Part shown: positions 9,851 through 19,367 of the stretch, piece by piece
How positions within the stretch are numbered: the first letter of the stretch is position 1
Layout: each line of letters opens with the position of its first letter
Source of the DNA: Streptomyces ochraceiscleroticus
GTDB taxonomy: Bacteria; Actinomycetota; Actinomycetes; Streptomycetales; Streptomycetaceae
Assembly (NCBI RefSeq): GCF_000720485.1
Contig: NZ_JOAX01000018.1
Location: forward strand, 62,001 to 126,000
Direction of reading: 5' to 3'
DNA length: 64,000 nucleotides
Notes under the pieces: model-generated
Seen by the model: only the letters and a program-made list of their open reading frames with translations
Told to the model about the DNA's origin: nothing
Database searches by the model: none
Program-made: the position numbers and the translations under genes

Positions 9851-11359
9851 GTGTCGGCAATCGAGACCATTCACGTAGACGGGGTGTGGCGCGCCGCCGC
9901 ATCCGACGCCACGCGGGAGGTCCTCGACCCCGCCGACGCGACGGTGCTGGCGACCGTGTCGGAAGGCGGCGTCGAGGACGTGGACGCGGCGGTCGCCGCC
10001 GCGTCCCGGGCATTCGGCGGCGGGGCCGGTGAGTGGCCGCGCACGGCCGCCGCCGAGCGGGCCGCGCTGCTGCGCCGCGTCGCGGATCTCCTGCAGCGGG
10101 ACCGCGAGGAGATCGCGCTGATCGAGAGCCGGGACACCGGCAAGACCCTGGAGGAGGGCCGGGTCGACGTCGATGACGTGACCAATGCCTTCCGGTACTT
10201 CGCCGACCTCGTGATGAACGAGAGCGGCGGCCGGGTCGTGGACGCGGGCAGCGAGGACGTGCACAGCGTCGTCGTGTACGAGCCCGTCGGCGTCTGCGCG
10301 ATGATTACGCCCTGGAACTACCCCCTGCTGCAGGTGAGCTGGAAGGTCGCCCCCGCGCTGGCGGCCGGCAACACCTTCGTGGTCAAGCCCAGCGAGGTCA
10401 CCCCGCTGTCCACCGTGCACCTGGTGAAGCTGCTGGTGGAGGCCGGTCTGCCGACCGGTGTCGCCAACATCGTCACCGGCGCCGGCGTCCCCGTCGGCCA
10501 GCGCCTCGCCGAGCACCCGGACGTGGACCTGTTCTCCTTCACCGGTGGGCTGGTCAGCGGTACGAAGGCCGGTGCGGCCGCCGTGTCCGGTGCGAAGAAG
10601 GTCGCGCTGGAGCTGGGCGGCAAGAACCCCAATGTGGTGTTCGCCGACGCCTGCTCCACGGACGAGGAGTTCGACACCGCCGTCGACCAGGCGCTGAACG
10701 CCGCCTTCATCCACAGCGGCCAGGTCTGCTCGGCCGGTGCCCGCCTGATCATCCAGGCGTCGGTCAAGGACCGCTTCGTCGCCGAACTGGCCCGCCGCGC
10801 CGAGCGCATCAAGCTCGGCCGGGGCACCGAAGAGGGCGTCGAGTGCGGCCCGCTCGTCTCCCAGCAGCAGCTCGACAAGGTCGAGGCGTACGTCGAGTCC
10901 GCGCTCAAGGAAGGCGCCCGGCTGCGCTGCGGCGGCTCGCGCCCCAAGCCGAGCGACGTCCGCCCCGAGGGCGGCTACTTCTACCAGCCGACCATCCTGG
11001 ACCAGTGCCACCGCGGCATGAAGGTGGTCCGCGAGGAGACCTTCGGGCCGATCCTCACGGTGGAGACCTTCACCACCGAGGACGAGGCCGTCGAGCTCGC
11101 CAACGACACCGAGTACGGCCTGGCCGGCGCGGTGTGGTCCGGTGACACCGCACGCGCCCGCCGGGTCGCTGCCCGGCTGCGCCACGGCACCGTCTGGATC
11201 AACGACTACCACCCCTACCTCCCGCAGGCGGAGTGGGGCGGCATGGGCAAGTCCGGCGTCGGCCGCGAGCTGGGCCCGGCCGGTCTGGACGAGTACCGCG
11301 AGAGCAAGCACATCTACGAGAACCTGCGCCCGGAGCCGGTGCGCTGGTTCGCGGGCTGA
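9851..11359 (+). CDS. betB: Betaine-aldehyde dehydrogenase (NAD-dependent ALDH)
   Basis: The product is predicted to oxidise betaine aldehyde to glycine betaine. It has 502 residues, the usual ALDH length. Motifs include MITPWNYPLLQ, KPSEVTPLS, the general base Glu in ALELGGKNPNVVF, and the nucleophile Cys in HSGQVCSAGARL. The C-terminal oligomerisation region contains GGMGKSGVGRELGPAG. The GTG start has GGAAGG nine bases upstream. It is followed by the GMC oxidase and a glycine-betaine-type ABC transporter, which supports betaine aldehyde as substrate over other aldehydes. Confidence 0.88.
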   Translation: MSAIETIHVDGVWRAAASDATREVLDPADATVLATVSEGGVEDVDAAVAAASRAFGGGAGEWPRTAAAERAALLRRVADLLQRDREEIALIESRDTGKTLEEGRVDVDDVTNAFRYFADLVMNESGGRVVDAGSEDVHSVVVYEPVGVCAMITPWNYPLLQVSWKVAPALAAGNTFVVKPSEVTPLSTVHLVKLLVEAGLPTGVANIVTGAGVPVGQRLAEHPDVDLFSFTGGLVSGTKAGAAAVSGAKKVALELGGKNPNVVFADACSTDEEFDTAVDQALNAAFIHSGQVCSAGARLIIQASVKDRFVAELARRAERIKLGRGTEEGVECGPLVSQQQLDKVEAYVESALKEGARLRCGGSRPKPSDVRPEGGYFYQPTILDQCHRGMKVVREETFGPILTVETFTTEDEAVELANDTEYGLAGAVWSGDTARARRVAARLRHGTVWINDYHPYLPQAEWGGMGKSGVGRELGPAGLDEYRESKHIYENLRPEPVRWFAG

Positions 11360-11406
11360 CGAGCCCGCGGTGACCGGGCGGGCAGCGGCACCCCGCACCC
11401 GCCCGG
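11351..11406 (+). terminator. Two hairpins after the aldehyde dehydrogenase gene
   Basis: GCGGGCT/AGCCCGC (11351-11368) overlaps the stop codon. CCGGGCGGG/CCCGCCCGG (11374-11406) follows. No U tract is present. With a 225-base gap before the next gene, they may act as partial terminators or messenger stabilisers within the operon. The rest of the gap (to 11584) holds nothing recognisable except the ribosome binding site AAGGAG. Confidence 0.45.
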
Positions 11407-11584
11407 CCACCCCGCAGCCCGCCTCTCGAAGCGGGCCCGGCCGCACCCCACCCGGCAGGCCAGGCCCGCCCCTGTACCTCCCGGCCGCAATGAAGCGGCC
11501 CAGCGGATCCGCAGCCCCGCCGAGCGCACCCGCTCCGAAGCACTGCGCACCCGCTCGAACTTTGGAAAACACAAGGAGCTACCC

Positions 11585-13147
11585 ATGTCTCCCGCAGCAG
11601 CGAAGAAGATGTCCGCGGACTATGTGATCGTCGGCGGTGGCACCGCAGGATCGGTGATCGCCTCCCGCCTGACCGAGGACCCCGACGTCACCGTCGCCGT
11701 CATCGAGGGCGGCCCGTCCGACATCGACCGCGAGGACGTGCTGACGCTGCGCAAGTGGCTCGGCCTGCTCGGCGGCGAGCTGGACTACGAGTACACGACC
11801 ACCGAGCAGCCGCGCGGCAACTCGCACATCCTGCACAGCCGCGCCAAGGTCCTCGGCGGCTGCTCGTCGCACAACACGCTGATCTCCTTCAAGCCGCTGC
11901 CGTCCGACTGGGACGAGTGGGAAGAGGCGGGCGCCACCGGCTGGAACGCCAAGGCGATGGACCCGTACTTCGGCAAGCTCCGCAACAACATCGTGCGGGT
12001 GGCCAAGAAGGACCAGAACCAGATCGCCACGGACTGGATCGAGGCCGTCAAGGACGCCCTGGACGTCCCCGAGGTCGTCGGCTTCAACGACCAGCCCTTC
12101 GAGGAGGGCGTCGGCTTCTTCGACCTCTCCTACCACCCGGAGAACAACAAGCGTTCCTCCGCCTCGGTGGCCTACCTGCACCCGCACATGGAGGCCGGTG
12201 ACCGGCCGAACCTGACGCTGCTGCTGGAGACCTGGGCGTACAAGCTGGAGCTGGACGGCACCACCGCCAAGGGCGTCCACGTCCGCACCAAGGACGGCGA
12301 GGAGATCTACCTGGAGGCCGGCCGCGAGGTGCTGGTCTGCGCCGGCGCGGTGGACACCCCGCGGCTGCTGATGCACTCCGGCATCGGTCCGAAGAAGGAC
12401 CTGGAGGCGCTGGGCATCGAGTGCGTGCTCGACCTGCCGGGCGTCGGTGAGAACCTGATCGACCACCCCGAGTCGGTCATCGTCTGGGAGACCAACGGAC
12501 CGCTCCCGGGCAACTCCGCGATGGACTCCGACGCGGGCCTCTTCGTGAAGCGGGACCCGGACCACAAGGGCCCGGACCTGATGTTCCACTTCTACCAGAT
12601 CCCCTTCACCGACAACCCCGAGCGGATGGGCTACGAACGCCCCGAGCACGGCGTGTCGATGACCCCGAACATCCCCAAGTCGCGTGCACGCGGCCGCCTC
12701 TACTTGACCTCCGCCGACCCCGAGGTCAAGCCCGCGCTGGACTTCAAGTACTTCGAGGACGAGGGCGACTACGACGGGCAGACCCTCGTCGACGGCATCA
12801 AGCTGGCGCGCAAGGTCGCGCAGTCCGAGCCGTTCGCCAAGTGGCTCAAGCGCGAGGTCTTCCCCGGCCCCGACGTCACCGACGACGCGGAGATCAGCGA
12901 GCTGGTCCGCAAGGCCGCGCACACCGTGTACCACCCCGCCGGCACCTGCAAGATGGGTGCCGTCGACGACGAACTCGCCGTTGTCGACCCGCAGTTGAAG
13001 ATCCGCGGTCTGAACGGTATCCGTATCGCGGACGCGTCCGTCTTCCCGACGATGCCCGCCGTGAACCCGATGATCGGCGTGCTGATGGTGGGGGAGAAGT
13101 GCGCCGAAATTCTCACCGAGACCCCGACCCAGGGAGGTGATGCGTGA
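11585..13147 (+). CDS. betA: GMC family FAD oxidoreductase, probable choline dehydrogenase/oxidase
   Basis: The product is predicted to oxidise choline to betaine aldehyde. It has 520 residues. The FAD-binding [16 protein letters not shown] is at the N-terminus and the GMC signature [15 protein letters not shown] lies near residue 80. [17 protein letters not shown] is a second GMC motif, and the C-terminal catalytic region has the active-site His in [11 protein letters not shown] and Asn in [18 protein letters not shown] strong AAGGAG precedes the ATG. The stop overlaps the next gene (TGATG). The assignment rests on fold plus operon. Whether it uses oxygen or another acceptor cannot be told from sequence. 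Confidence 0.85.
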   Translation: MSPAAAKKMSADYVIVGGGTAGSVIASRLTEDPDVTVAVIEGGPSDIDREDVLTLRKWLGLLGGELDYEYTTTEQPRGNSHILHSRAKVLGGCSSHNTLISFKPLPSDWDEWEEAGATGWNAKAMDPYFGKLRNNIVRVAKKDQNQIATDWIEAVKDALDVPEVVGFNDQPFEEGVGFFDLSYHPENNKRSSASVAYLHPHMEAGDRPNLTLLLETWAYKLELDGTTAKGVHVRTKDGEEIYLEAGREVLVCAGAVDTPRLLMHSGIGPKKDLEALGIECVLDLPGVGENLIDHPESVIVWETNGPLPGNSAMDSDAGLFVKRDPDHKGPDLMFHFYQIPFTDNPERMGYERPEHGVSMTPNIPKSRARGRLYLTSADPEVKPALDFKYFEDEGDYDGQTLVDGIKLARKVAQSEPFAKWLKREVFPGPDVTDDAEISELVRKAAHTVYHPAGTCKMGAVDDELAVVDPQLKIRGLNGIRIADASVFPTMPAVNPMIGVLMVGEKCAEILTETPTQGGDA

Positions 13148-14274
13148 TGGCCAGCACCGTCGTCGACGCATCCGGCACCGAGAAGTCCACCGCCACGCCC
13201 ACCGGTACGCAGACGGAGCAGGACGCGGTCTTCGCGGTCCGCCACCTGTGGAAGGTCTTCGGACCCAAGGCCGAGAAGGTGCCCGAGGACGCCTCCCTCG
13301 CCGAGCTGTCCGCGCAGGAGCTGCGCGAGAAGACCGGCTGCACCGCCGCCGTCCGTGACGTCTCCTTCGACGTCAAGAAGGGCGAGGTCTTCGTCGTCAT
13401 GGGCCTCTCCGGCTCCGGCAAGTCCACCCTGGTCCGCTGCCTGACCCGGCTCATCGAGCCGACCAGCGGCGACCTGGAGATGGACGGCGAGGACGTGCGC
13501 GGCATGGACCGGTCCGGGCTGCGCGAGCTGCGCCGGCACCGCGCCGCCATGGTCTTCCAGCACTTCGGCCTGCTGCCGCACCGCTCGGTGCTGGACAACG
13601 TCGCGTACGGGCTGGAGATCCAGGGCGTCGGCAAGGCCGAGCGCCGCGCCCGGGCCATGGAGACGGTCGAGAAGGTCGGCCTCGGCGGCCTGGAGCAGCG
13701 CAAGCCCGGCCAGCTCTCCGGCGGTCAGCAGCAGCGCGTCGGCCTGGCCCGCGCGCTCACCGTGGACCCCGAGATCCTGCTCTTCGACGAGCCCTTCAGC
13801 GCGCTGGACCCGCTCATCCGGCGTGACATGCAGGAGGAGGTCATCCGCCTGCACAAGGAGGAGGGCCGCACGATGGTCTTCATCACCCACGACCTCGCCG
13901 AGGCCCTGCTGCTCGGCGACCGCATCGCCCTGATGCGCGACGGGAAGATCGTCCAGCTCGGTACCCCCGAGGAGATCGTCGGCTCGCCGGCCGACGAGTA
14001 CGTCCGGGACTTCGTCCGCGACGTGCCCCGCGAGCAGGTGCTGACCGTACGCCGCGCCATGCGGCCCGCCGAGTCCGGCGAGGCAGACGAGGGCGCCGCG
14101 CTCACCCCCGACACGCTGATCTCCGACGCCATCGAGGCCGTGGCGCGCTCCGGCGGCGCGGCACGCGTCGTCGAGAACGGCCGCTGCCTGGGCATCGTGG
14201 ACCACGCCTGCCTGCTCAACGTCGTCGCCCGGCTCGACGAAGAGGCGCCGGACGACGGGAAGGCGGCCGCCTGA
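13147..14274 (+). CDS. Glycine betaine/proline-type ABC transporter ATPase
   Basis: This is the ATPase of an osmoprotectant importer (ProV/OpuAA type). It has 375 residues. The Walker [15 protein letters not shown], signature [15 protein letters not shown], Walker [14 protein letters not shown] and switch His in [10 protein letters not shown] are all present. The extra N-terminal segment before Walker A ([27 protein letters not shown]) is typical of the ProV subfamily. A C-terminal ~100 residues form a single degenerate CBS-like region, the osmosensory module of the family. The ATG at 13147 overlaps the previous stop; GTG at 13144 is an alternative. GGGAGG lies eight to nine bases upstream. 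Confidence 0.92.
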   Translation: MASTVVDASGTEKSTATPTGTQTEQDAVFAVRHLWKVFGPKAEKVPEDASLAELSAQELREKTGCTAAVRDVSFDVKKGEVFVVMGLSGSGKSTLVRCLTRLIEPTSGDLEMDGEDVRGMDRSGLRELRRHRAAMVFQHFGLLPHRSVLDNVAYGLEIQGVGKAERRARAMETVEKVGLGGLEQRKPGQLSGGQQQRVGLARALTVDPEILLFDEPFSALDPLIRRDMQEEVIRLHKEEGRTMVFITHDLAEALLLGDRIALMRDGKIVQLGTPEEIVGSPADEYVRDFVRDVPREQVLTVRRAMRPAESGEADEGAALTPDTLISDAIEAVARSGGAARVVENGRCLGIVDHACLLNVVARLDEEAPDDGKAAA

Positions 14275-14453
14275 TGCATCCCCCCACCGTCCCCACCGTT
14301 CCCGTGACGCTGAATCTGAGAGCCCGCCCCGCGGCCGCCCGGCCGCTGACCCTGCGGGGGCTGCGCGCAGCGGCCCGCCGGTACTGGCACGAGGCGCAGC
14401 GCGCCGCCGCGCTGAACGTGCCCACCGGTACCGCGAAGCGGGGGCGCGTGTGA
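14274..14453 (+). CDS. Small translationally coupled protein (59 residues) in the betaine transporter operon
   Basis: ATG at 14274 overlaps the ATPase stop (TGATG) and the stop at 14451-14453 overlaps the permease start (GTGTGA), so this ORF exactly fills the gap. About 90% of its codons end in G or C, as in genuine genes here. The product is basic and Arg/Ala/Pro-rich ([17 protein letters not shown] at the start, AAARRYWHEAQRAAAL in the middle). It may contain a short amphipathic helix and has no membrane segment. I recognise no family. It may be a small transporter-associated protein or a coupling ORF keeping ribosomes on the message. Confidence 0.65.
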   Translation: MHPPTVPTVPVTLNLRARPAAARPLTLRGLRAAARRYWHEAQRAAALNVPTGTAKRGRV

Positions 14454-16444
14454 GCGCCGCCACGACCAGCCCCGCCACGACCGCACCGGGCACCTCCTCC
14501 CAGGGCCCGTCCCGCGTCGCCACCTCCCTCCGCCACGGTGCCCTCGGCAAGCTGCTGATCCTCGCCGTCGCCGCGGCTGTCCTCGTCCCCCTCGTGAACG
14601 CCAAGTGGGCGAGCGGTGTCTGGCCGCACGCGCTGACCGTCGACCTCTCCGGTCCGTTCGGCGACGCCAGCACCTGGATCGTGAACAACCGCGATTCGCA
14701 CTGGTTCTTCGTCTACTTCCTCGGCCACCTCTCCAACGGCGTGGTCGTCTCCGTACGCGCCGTCTACCTCTGTCTCCTCGCGCTCGGCTGGACCGGCGTG
14801 ACCGCGCTGGTCACCCTCGTCGCCTGGCGCGTGGCGGGCCTGCGCATCGCCGCGACCGCCCTGGTATCGCTGCTGGTCAGCGGCGTGCTCGGGATGTGGG
14901 TACCGACCATGCAGACCATCGCGCTGATGGTCGTCTCGGTGCTCGTCTCGATCGCCGTGGGCGCGCTGCTCGGCCTCGCCGGCGGCCTCTCGGACCGGAT
15001 GTTCCGGCTGCTGCGGCCGGTGCTGGACACCATGCAGGTGCTGCCGGCCTTCGCGTACCTGCTGCCGTTCGTCATGGTCTTCGGCATCGGCGTCCCCGCG
15101 GCGCTGCTCGCCACCGTGATCTACGCGGCCCCGCCGATGGCCCGGCTGACCGCGCTCGGCCTGCGCGGCGCCGACGCCGGCGTGCTGGAGGCCGTCGCCT
15201 CCCTCGGCGCCACCGGCAAGCAGCGGCTGCTGACCGCCCGGCTGCCGCTGGCCCGCAAGGAGCTGCTGCTCGGCGTCAACCAGACGATCATGATGGCGCT
15301 GTCCATGGTCGTCATCGCCTCGATGATCGGCGCGGCCGGCCTCGGTGACCGCGTGTACCAGGCGCTGGCCTCCGTCGACGTCGGCGCCGCGCTGGCCGCC
15401 TCCATCCCGATCGTGCTGCTGGCCATCGTCATGGACCGCACCACCGCCAAGGCCGGCGAGCGGCTCGGCGCCGGCCAGGCCGGCGGCCCGGCCTGGCTGC
15501 GCGGCCGCTTCGTCTGGCCCGCCCTCGCCGTCGTGACCGCGCTCGCGGCCGTCGTGGGCCGGCTCACCGGCTCGCTGGTCTGGCCGACCGCCTCGGTGGT
15601 CGACATCGCGCCGCCGGTCAATCAGTTCAAGGAGTGGATGGTGGACCACCTCTACTCCGGCATCCCCGTCGTCGGCGGCACCGCCGACTGGGCCGCTGGC
15701 TTCACCTCCTGGGTGCTCAACCCGCTGCGCGACGGCCTGACCGCGCTGCCCTGGTGGGGCGCGCTGCTGATCGTCGCGGCGCTGGCCTGGCTGATCGGCA
15801 CGTGGCGCACCGCGCTGACCGCCACGCTCGCGCTCGCCGTCATCGGCGTGCTGGGCGTCTGGGTGCCGTCCATGAACACCCTCTCGCAGGTGCTCGCCGC
15901 CCTGGTGGTCACGCTGGTCGTCGGCGTCGGCGTGGGTGTGCTCGCGGCCGGCAGCGCCCGTATGGAGAAGATCCTGCGGCCGGTGCTGGACGTCTGCCAG
16001 ACCATGCCGCAGTTCGTGTACCTGATCCCGGTGGTCGCGCTGTTCGGCGTGGGCCGCGCCCCGGCCGCCGCGGCGGCCGTCGTCTACGCGCTGCCCGCCG
16101 TCATCCGCATCACCACCCAGGGCCTGCGCCAGGTCAGCCCCGCCGCCATGGAGTCCGCGCAGTCGCTCGGCGCGACCCGCTGGCAGCAGCTCCGCCAGGT
16201 GCAGCTCCCGCTGGCCCGGCCCGCGCTGCTGCTGGCCGTCAACCAGGGCGTCGTCCTCGTCCTCGCCGTCGTCATCATCGGCGGCCTGGTGGGCGGTGGC
16301 GCGCTCGGCTACGACGTCGTCACCGGCCTGTCCACCGGCGACCTGGGCCTCGGCATGATCGCCGGTATCGCCATCGTCTGCCTCGGCCTGATGCTCGACC
16401 GGGTGACGCAGCCGACGGACCGCCGCGCGGGGAAGGGAGCCTGA
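14450..16444 (+). CDS. Glycine betaine ABC transporter permease, two permease domains fused
   Basis: The 664-residue product is about twice the length of ProW/OpuAB. It contains two copies of the permease signature region: SLGATGKQRLLTARLPLAR near residue 257 and SLGATRWQQLRQVQLPLAR near residue 580. Each copy is preceded by its own set of membrane segments and by a VLDTMQVLPAFAYL or VLDVCQTMPQFVYL helix. The two half-permeases would form the whole channel in one chain with two ATPase subunits. The GTG start overlaps the stop of the small upstream ORF. Confidence 0.92.
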   Translation: MSAATTSPATTAPGTSSQGPSRVATSLRHGALGKLLILAVAAAVLVPLVNAKWASGVWPHALTVDLSGPFGDASTWIVNNRDSHWFFVYFLGHLSNGVVVSVRAVYLCLLALGWTGVTALVTLVAWRVAGLRIAATALVSLLVSGVLGMWVPTMQTIALMVVSVLVSIAVGALLGLAGGLSDRMFRLLRPVLDTMQVLPAFAYLLPFVMVFGIGVPAALLATVIYAAPPMARLTALGLRGADAGVLEAVASLGATGKQRLLTARLPLARKELLLGVNQTIMMALSMVVIASMIGAAGLGDRVYQALASVDVGAALAASIPIVLLAIVMDRTTAKAGERLGAGQAGGPAWLRGRFVWPALAVVTALAAVVGRLTGSLVWPTASVVDIAPPVNQFKEWMVDHLYSGIPVVGGTADWAAGFTSWVLNPLRDGLTALPWWGALLIVAALAWLIGTWRTALTATLALAVIGVLGVWVPSMNTLSQVLAALVVTLVVGVGVGVLAAGSARMEKILRPVLDVCQTMPQFVYLIPVVALFGVGRAPAAAAAVVYALPAVIRITTQGLRQVSPAAMESAQSLGATRWQQLRQVQLPLARPALLLAVNQGVVLVLAVVIIGGLVGGGALGYDVVTGLSTGDLGLGMIAGIAIVCLGLMLDRVTQPTDRRAGKGA

Positions 16445-16449
16445 CCGTG

Positions 16450-17439
16450 ATGCTCACGCGCAAGCGCACCACGGCCGTCGGCGCGGCCGCGCTGACCGGC
16501 ACCGTGCTGCTGGCCCTCAGCGGCTGCGGCAAGGCCGACATGACCAAGCAGACGTCGCCGTTCGCGGCGGCCGCCGGTACCAAGACGGTGACCCTCTCCA
16601 CGCAGACGTGGGTGGGCGCGCAGTCCAATGTCGCGGTCGCCAAGTACCTGCTGGAGCACGAGCTGGACTACCGGGTCGACACCGTTCAGGTGGACGAGAC
16701 CCCGGCCTGGGACGCGCTCAGCCAGGGCCGCGTCGACGCGATCATGGAGGACTGGGGCCACCCCACCCAGGAGAAGCTGTACGTCGACGACAAGAAGACC
16801 ATCGTCCCCGGCGGTGACCTGGGCGTGGACGGCCACATCGGCTGGTGGGTCCCCAAGTACTTCGCGGACAAGCACCCGGACGTACTGAACTGGAAGAACC
16901 TCGACAAGTACGCCGACCAAATGAAGACCGCCGAGAGCGGCGACAAGGGCCAGCTCATGGACGGCTCGCCGTCCTATGTCACCAATGACAAGGCGCTGGT
17001 GAAGAACCTCAAGCTGAATTACGAGGTCGTCTTCGCCGGCTCCGAGGCGGCCCAGATCACGCAGATGCAGCAGTTCGCCAAGGAGAAGAAGCCCTTCCTG
17101 ACGTACTGGTACGCGCCGCACTGGCTCTTCAACCAGCTGCCGCTGAAGGAAGTCAAGCTTCCGAAGTACACGAAGGACTGCGCCGACAAGGGCACCAAGG
17201 ATCCGACGACGATCGACTGTGCCTATCCGACGACGCCGCTGCAGAAGTTCTTCAACGCCGACTTCGCCAAGGGCAAGAGCTCGGCCGCGCAGTTCCTGAA
17301 GAATTTCAAGTGGACCACCAAGGACCAGAATTACGTCTCGGAGCTCATCGCCTCCCAGCACCTGCCCGCGGACGAAGCGGCCGCGCGCTGGGTGAAGAAG
17401 AACCCGGACGTCTGGCAGAAGTGGATGCCGAAGAAGTGA
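16450..17439 (+). CDS. Glycine betaine-binding lipoprotein of the ABC transporter
   Basis: This is the substrate-binding component of the importer, attached to the outer face of the membrane. It has 329 residues. The signal peptide ends in the lipobox LSGC around residue 26. The OpuAC-type domain contains TQTWVGAQSNVAVAKYLLE and EDWGHPTQEKL. Several Trp residues (DGHIGWWVPKYF, LTYWYAPHW) are the kind of aromatic cage that binds the quaternary ammonium. The GTG at 16447 and ATG at 16450 are both possible starts; ATG is kept. It lies five bases after the permease stop and is the last gene of the operon. Confidence 0.92.
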   Translation: MLTRKRTTAVGAAALTGTVLLALSGCGKADMTKQTSPFAAAAGTKTVTLSTQTWVGAQSNVAVAKYLLEHELDYRVDTVQVDETPAWDALSQGRVDAIMEDWGHPTQEKLYVDDKKTIVPGGDLGVDGHIGWWVPKYFADKHPDVLNWKNLDKYADQMKTAESGDKGQLMDGSPSYVTNDKALVKNLKLNYEVVFAGSEAAQITQMQQFAKEKKPFLTYWYAPHWLFNQLPLKEVKLPKYTKDCADKGTKDPTTIDCAYPTTPLQKFFNADFAKGKSSAAQFLKNFKWTTKDQNYVSELIASQHLPADEAAARWVKKNPDVWQKWMPKK

Positions 17440-17461
17440 CCCGCTGAAAAGCGGTTGTGCC

Positions 17462-17495
17462 GCGGCCGGGTATCCCTCACGGGGTGCCCGGCCGC
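17462..17495. terminator. Terminator of the betaine operon
   Basis: GCGGCCGGGTATCCC pairs with GGGGTGCCCGGCCGC (two G-U or mismatched positions) around a TCAC loop. The hairpin overlaps the 3' end of the convergent acetyltransferase gene, so it may serve both. Confidence 0.8.
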
Positions 17496-18016
17496 CGCCA
17501 TTCCGCGGCGGTCACCGCGTATTCGACATCCCCGTGCTCGGCCCCCGGCAGCGGATCCGCCCATTCCTCGTGGAACGTACGGATGTACCGCAGCCCGGAT
17601 TTCTCCAGCACCCGCCGGGACCCGGCATTCACTGCCATCGTCGTGGCCGTCACCCGCACCACGCCCAGCTCCGTGAAGCCCCTGCTGAGCAGCGCCCGGG
17701 CGCCCTCCGTCGCGTACCCCTGCCCCCAGGCGGCGCGCCGCAGCCGGTACCCCAGCTCGGCCTCGTCCGTACGGCCCGCCCGCACGGGCCGGAATTCGAA
17801 CCAGCCGAGAAACGCCGCGGTGGTCCTTTCCTCGGCGGCCCAGTATCCGAAAGCGGCGGGGCGCGCATAGCGCGTGACGAGCAGCTCGGGCGCCGGGTGG
17901 CCCCTGTCCAGGAATCGCATGACTTCGGGTTCGCCGTGCAATTGACGCAGATTGTCCAGGTCCGCCCCGGCGAAAGCGCGCAAACGCAGCCGTTCCGTCT
18001 CCAGTAAGACGTGCAT
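17477..18016 (-). CDS. GNAT family N-acetyltransferase (RimJ/RimL type)
   Basis: The product has 179 residues. It begins with LLETERLRLRAFAGADLDNL, has LGWFEFRP, and the acetyl-CoA-binding segment ELGYRLRRAAWGQGYATEGARALLSRGF (the Q/R-x-x-G-x-A loop is WGQGYA). This is followed by ATTMAVNAGSRRVLEKSGLRYIRTF, the classic protein-acetyltransferase pattern. The substrate is unknown. ATG at 18016 is preferred over GTG at 18019 because TAGGGGG then sits about five bases upstream. The gene is convergent with the betaine operon. Confidence 0.9.
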   Translation of the reverse strand: MHVLLETERLRLRAFAGADLDNLRQLHGEPEVMRFLDRGHPAPELLVTRYARPAAFGYWAAEERTTAAFLGWFEFRPVRAGRTDEAELGYRLRRAAWGQGYATEGARALLSRGFTELGVVRVTATTMAVNAGSRRVLEKSGLRYIRTFHEEWADPLPGAEHGDVEYAVTAAEWRRPGTP

Positions 18017-18125
18017 CACAGCCCCCTACTCGCGCGTCACCCCCTGCTTAGCGGCATAGTAGGGCCCGCCCCTGAATGGGGTCATGACAAAAACAGCACA
18101 GCAGTTACCAGGGGGAGCAGGACCC

Positions 18126-19292
18126 ATGCCATCCATACGCCGAACCGCAGCAGCCGCCGTGGCGGTCGCCGCGCTGCTCGTCACCGCCACCGCCTGCGGG
18201 CCCGAGGACACCAAGGCCGCGGGCCAGGACAGCGCGGCGCAGGCCGACGGGAAGCCGGACGGGATCGAGCTCCCCAACGGCCTGCCCAAGGACCTGGATT
18301 CGCTGAAGAAGTGGGAGCAGGGCGGCTGGAAGGACTGGGACAAGGAGACCTGGGCCCGGAAGGCGTCCGAATTCGCCAACCCGGTCATCAAGGACCTCTG
18401 GAAGCCGTCCCGCATGGCCAAGGCCGCGGACGCCCCCACGGTGACCACGCAGAGCGCCGGTTCCGGCGGTACGGGCGCCACCGATCCCGAGCCGCGCCCG
18501 GTGACCGCCCGGCAGGTCGAGCGCCCGTACCACCAGCACATGGCGCCCATCGGGAAGATCTTCTTCGACAGCCCCGACGGCCCGATGGTCTGCTCCGGCA
18601 CCGTCGTCACCGACCCGGCCAACCCGGGCAAGTCCAACCTGGTGTGGACCGCGGGCCACTGCGTGCACTCCGGCCGGAACGGCGGCTGGATGCGCAACAT
18701 CGTCTTCGTGCCCTCGTACAACGACAACGGGCTGCCCGCGAACCAGGTCTCCGCCTCCTCGCAGCAGAACGTCACCCCGTACGGCACCTGGTGGGCGGAC
18801 TGGTCGCAGACCGCCTCGCAGTGGATCGACGGCGGCGGCCACAGCGGCAACGCCGCGTCCGCCTACGACTTCGCCGTGCTGCACGTGAAGCCGGAGAACG
18901 GCGGCGGCAAGTCCCTGGAGGAGACCGTCGGCGCCTCCGTACCGGTCTGGTTCGGCGCGCCCTCGGGCAGCGGGGTGACCGGCCTCAGCGGCGTCAAGGC
19001 GATCGGCTACCCGCAGGCCCCGCCCTACGACGGCGCGAAGATGATGAACTGCCTCGACCGGCCGGTGCGGCTGACGATGGCTCAGGGCACCCCCGCCATG
19101 CACTGGATCGGCTGCAGCATGACCGGCGGCACCTCCGGCGGCGGCTGGCTCACCGACCACAACGGCGAGCTCTCCCTGGTCTCCAACAGCTCCATCGGCT
19201 CGCGGGACCACACCTGGCTGGCCGGGCCGCACCTCGGCACCGAGGCGAAGGGCGTCTTCGACGCGATCAGCAAGAAGTACGCGGGGCAGTGA
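18126..19292 (+). CDS. Secreted trypsin-like serine protease (S1 family), probable lipoprotein
   Basis: The product has 388 residues. An N-terminal basic stretch and hydrophobic core end in TATAC, a lipobox-like site, so it is probably exported and perhaps lipidated. A ~110-residue spacer rich in Lys and Asp follows. The catalytic triad is His178 in WTAGHCVHSG, Asp248 in AYDFAVLHVK, and Ser337 in GGTSGGGWLTDH. The ATG at 18126 is chosen because AGGGGGAGCAGGA precedes it; an in-frame ATG at 18084 is an alternative. It has no protease partner nearby. The substrate is unknown; a V8-like or chymotrypsin-like specificity is possible. Confidence 0.88.
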   Translation: MPSIRRTAAAAVAVAALLVTATACGPEDTKAAGQDSAAQADGKPDGIELPNGLPKDLDSLKKWEQGGWKDWDKETWARKASEFANPVIKDLWKPSRMAKAADAPTVTTQSAGSGGTGATDPEPRPVTARQVERPYHQHMAPIGKIFFDSPDGPMVCSGTVVTDPANPGKSNLVWTAGHCVHSGRNGGWMRNIVFVPSYNDNGLPANQVSASSQQNVTPYGTWWADWSQTASQWIDGGGHSGNAASAYDFAVLHVKPENGGGKSLEETVGASVPVWFGAPSGSGVTGLSGVKAIGYPQAPPYDGAKMMNCLDRPVRLTMAQGTPAMHWIGCSMTGGTSGGGWLTDHNGELSLVSNSSIGSRDHTWLAGPHLGTEAKGVFDAISKKYAGQ

Positions 19293-19320
19293 CGCGCCGC
19301 GCGTGACGGCACGCAGGAGT

Positions 19321-19360
19321 CGCGGCCGCTTCCGTACGAGCCCGTACGGAAGCGGCCGCG
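19321..19360. terminator. Bidirectional terminator
   Basis: CGCGGCCGCTTCCGTAC (19321-19337) and GTACGGAAGCGGCCGCG (19344-19360) form a perfect 17-bp stem with a six-base loop. It lies between the convergent protease and PEP mutase-like genes. Confidence 0.9.
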
Positions 19361-19367
19361 CCCGCGT

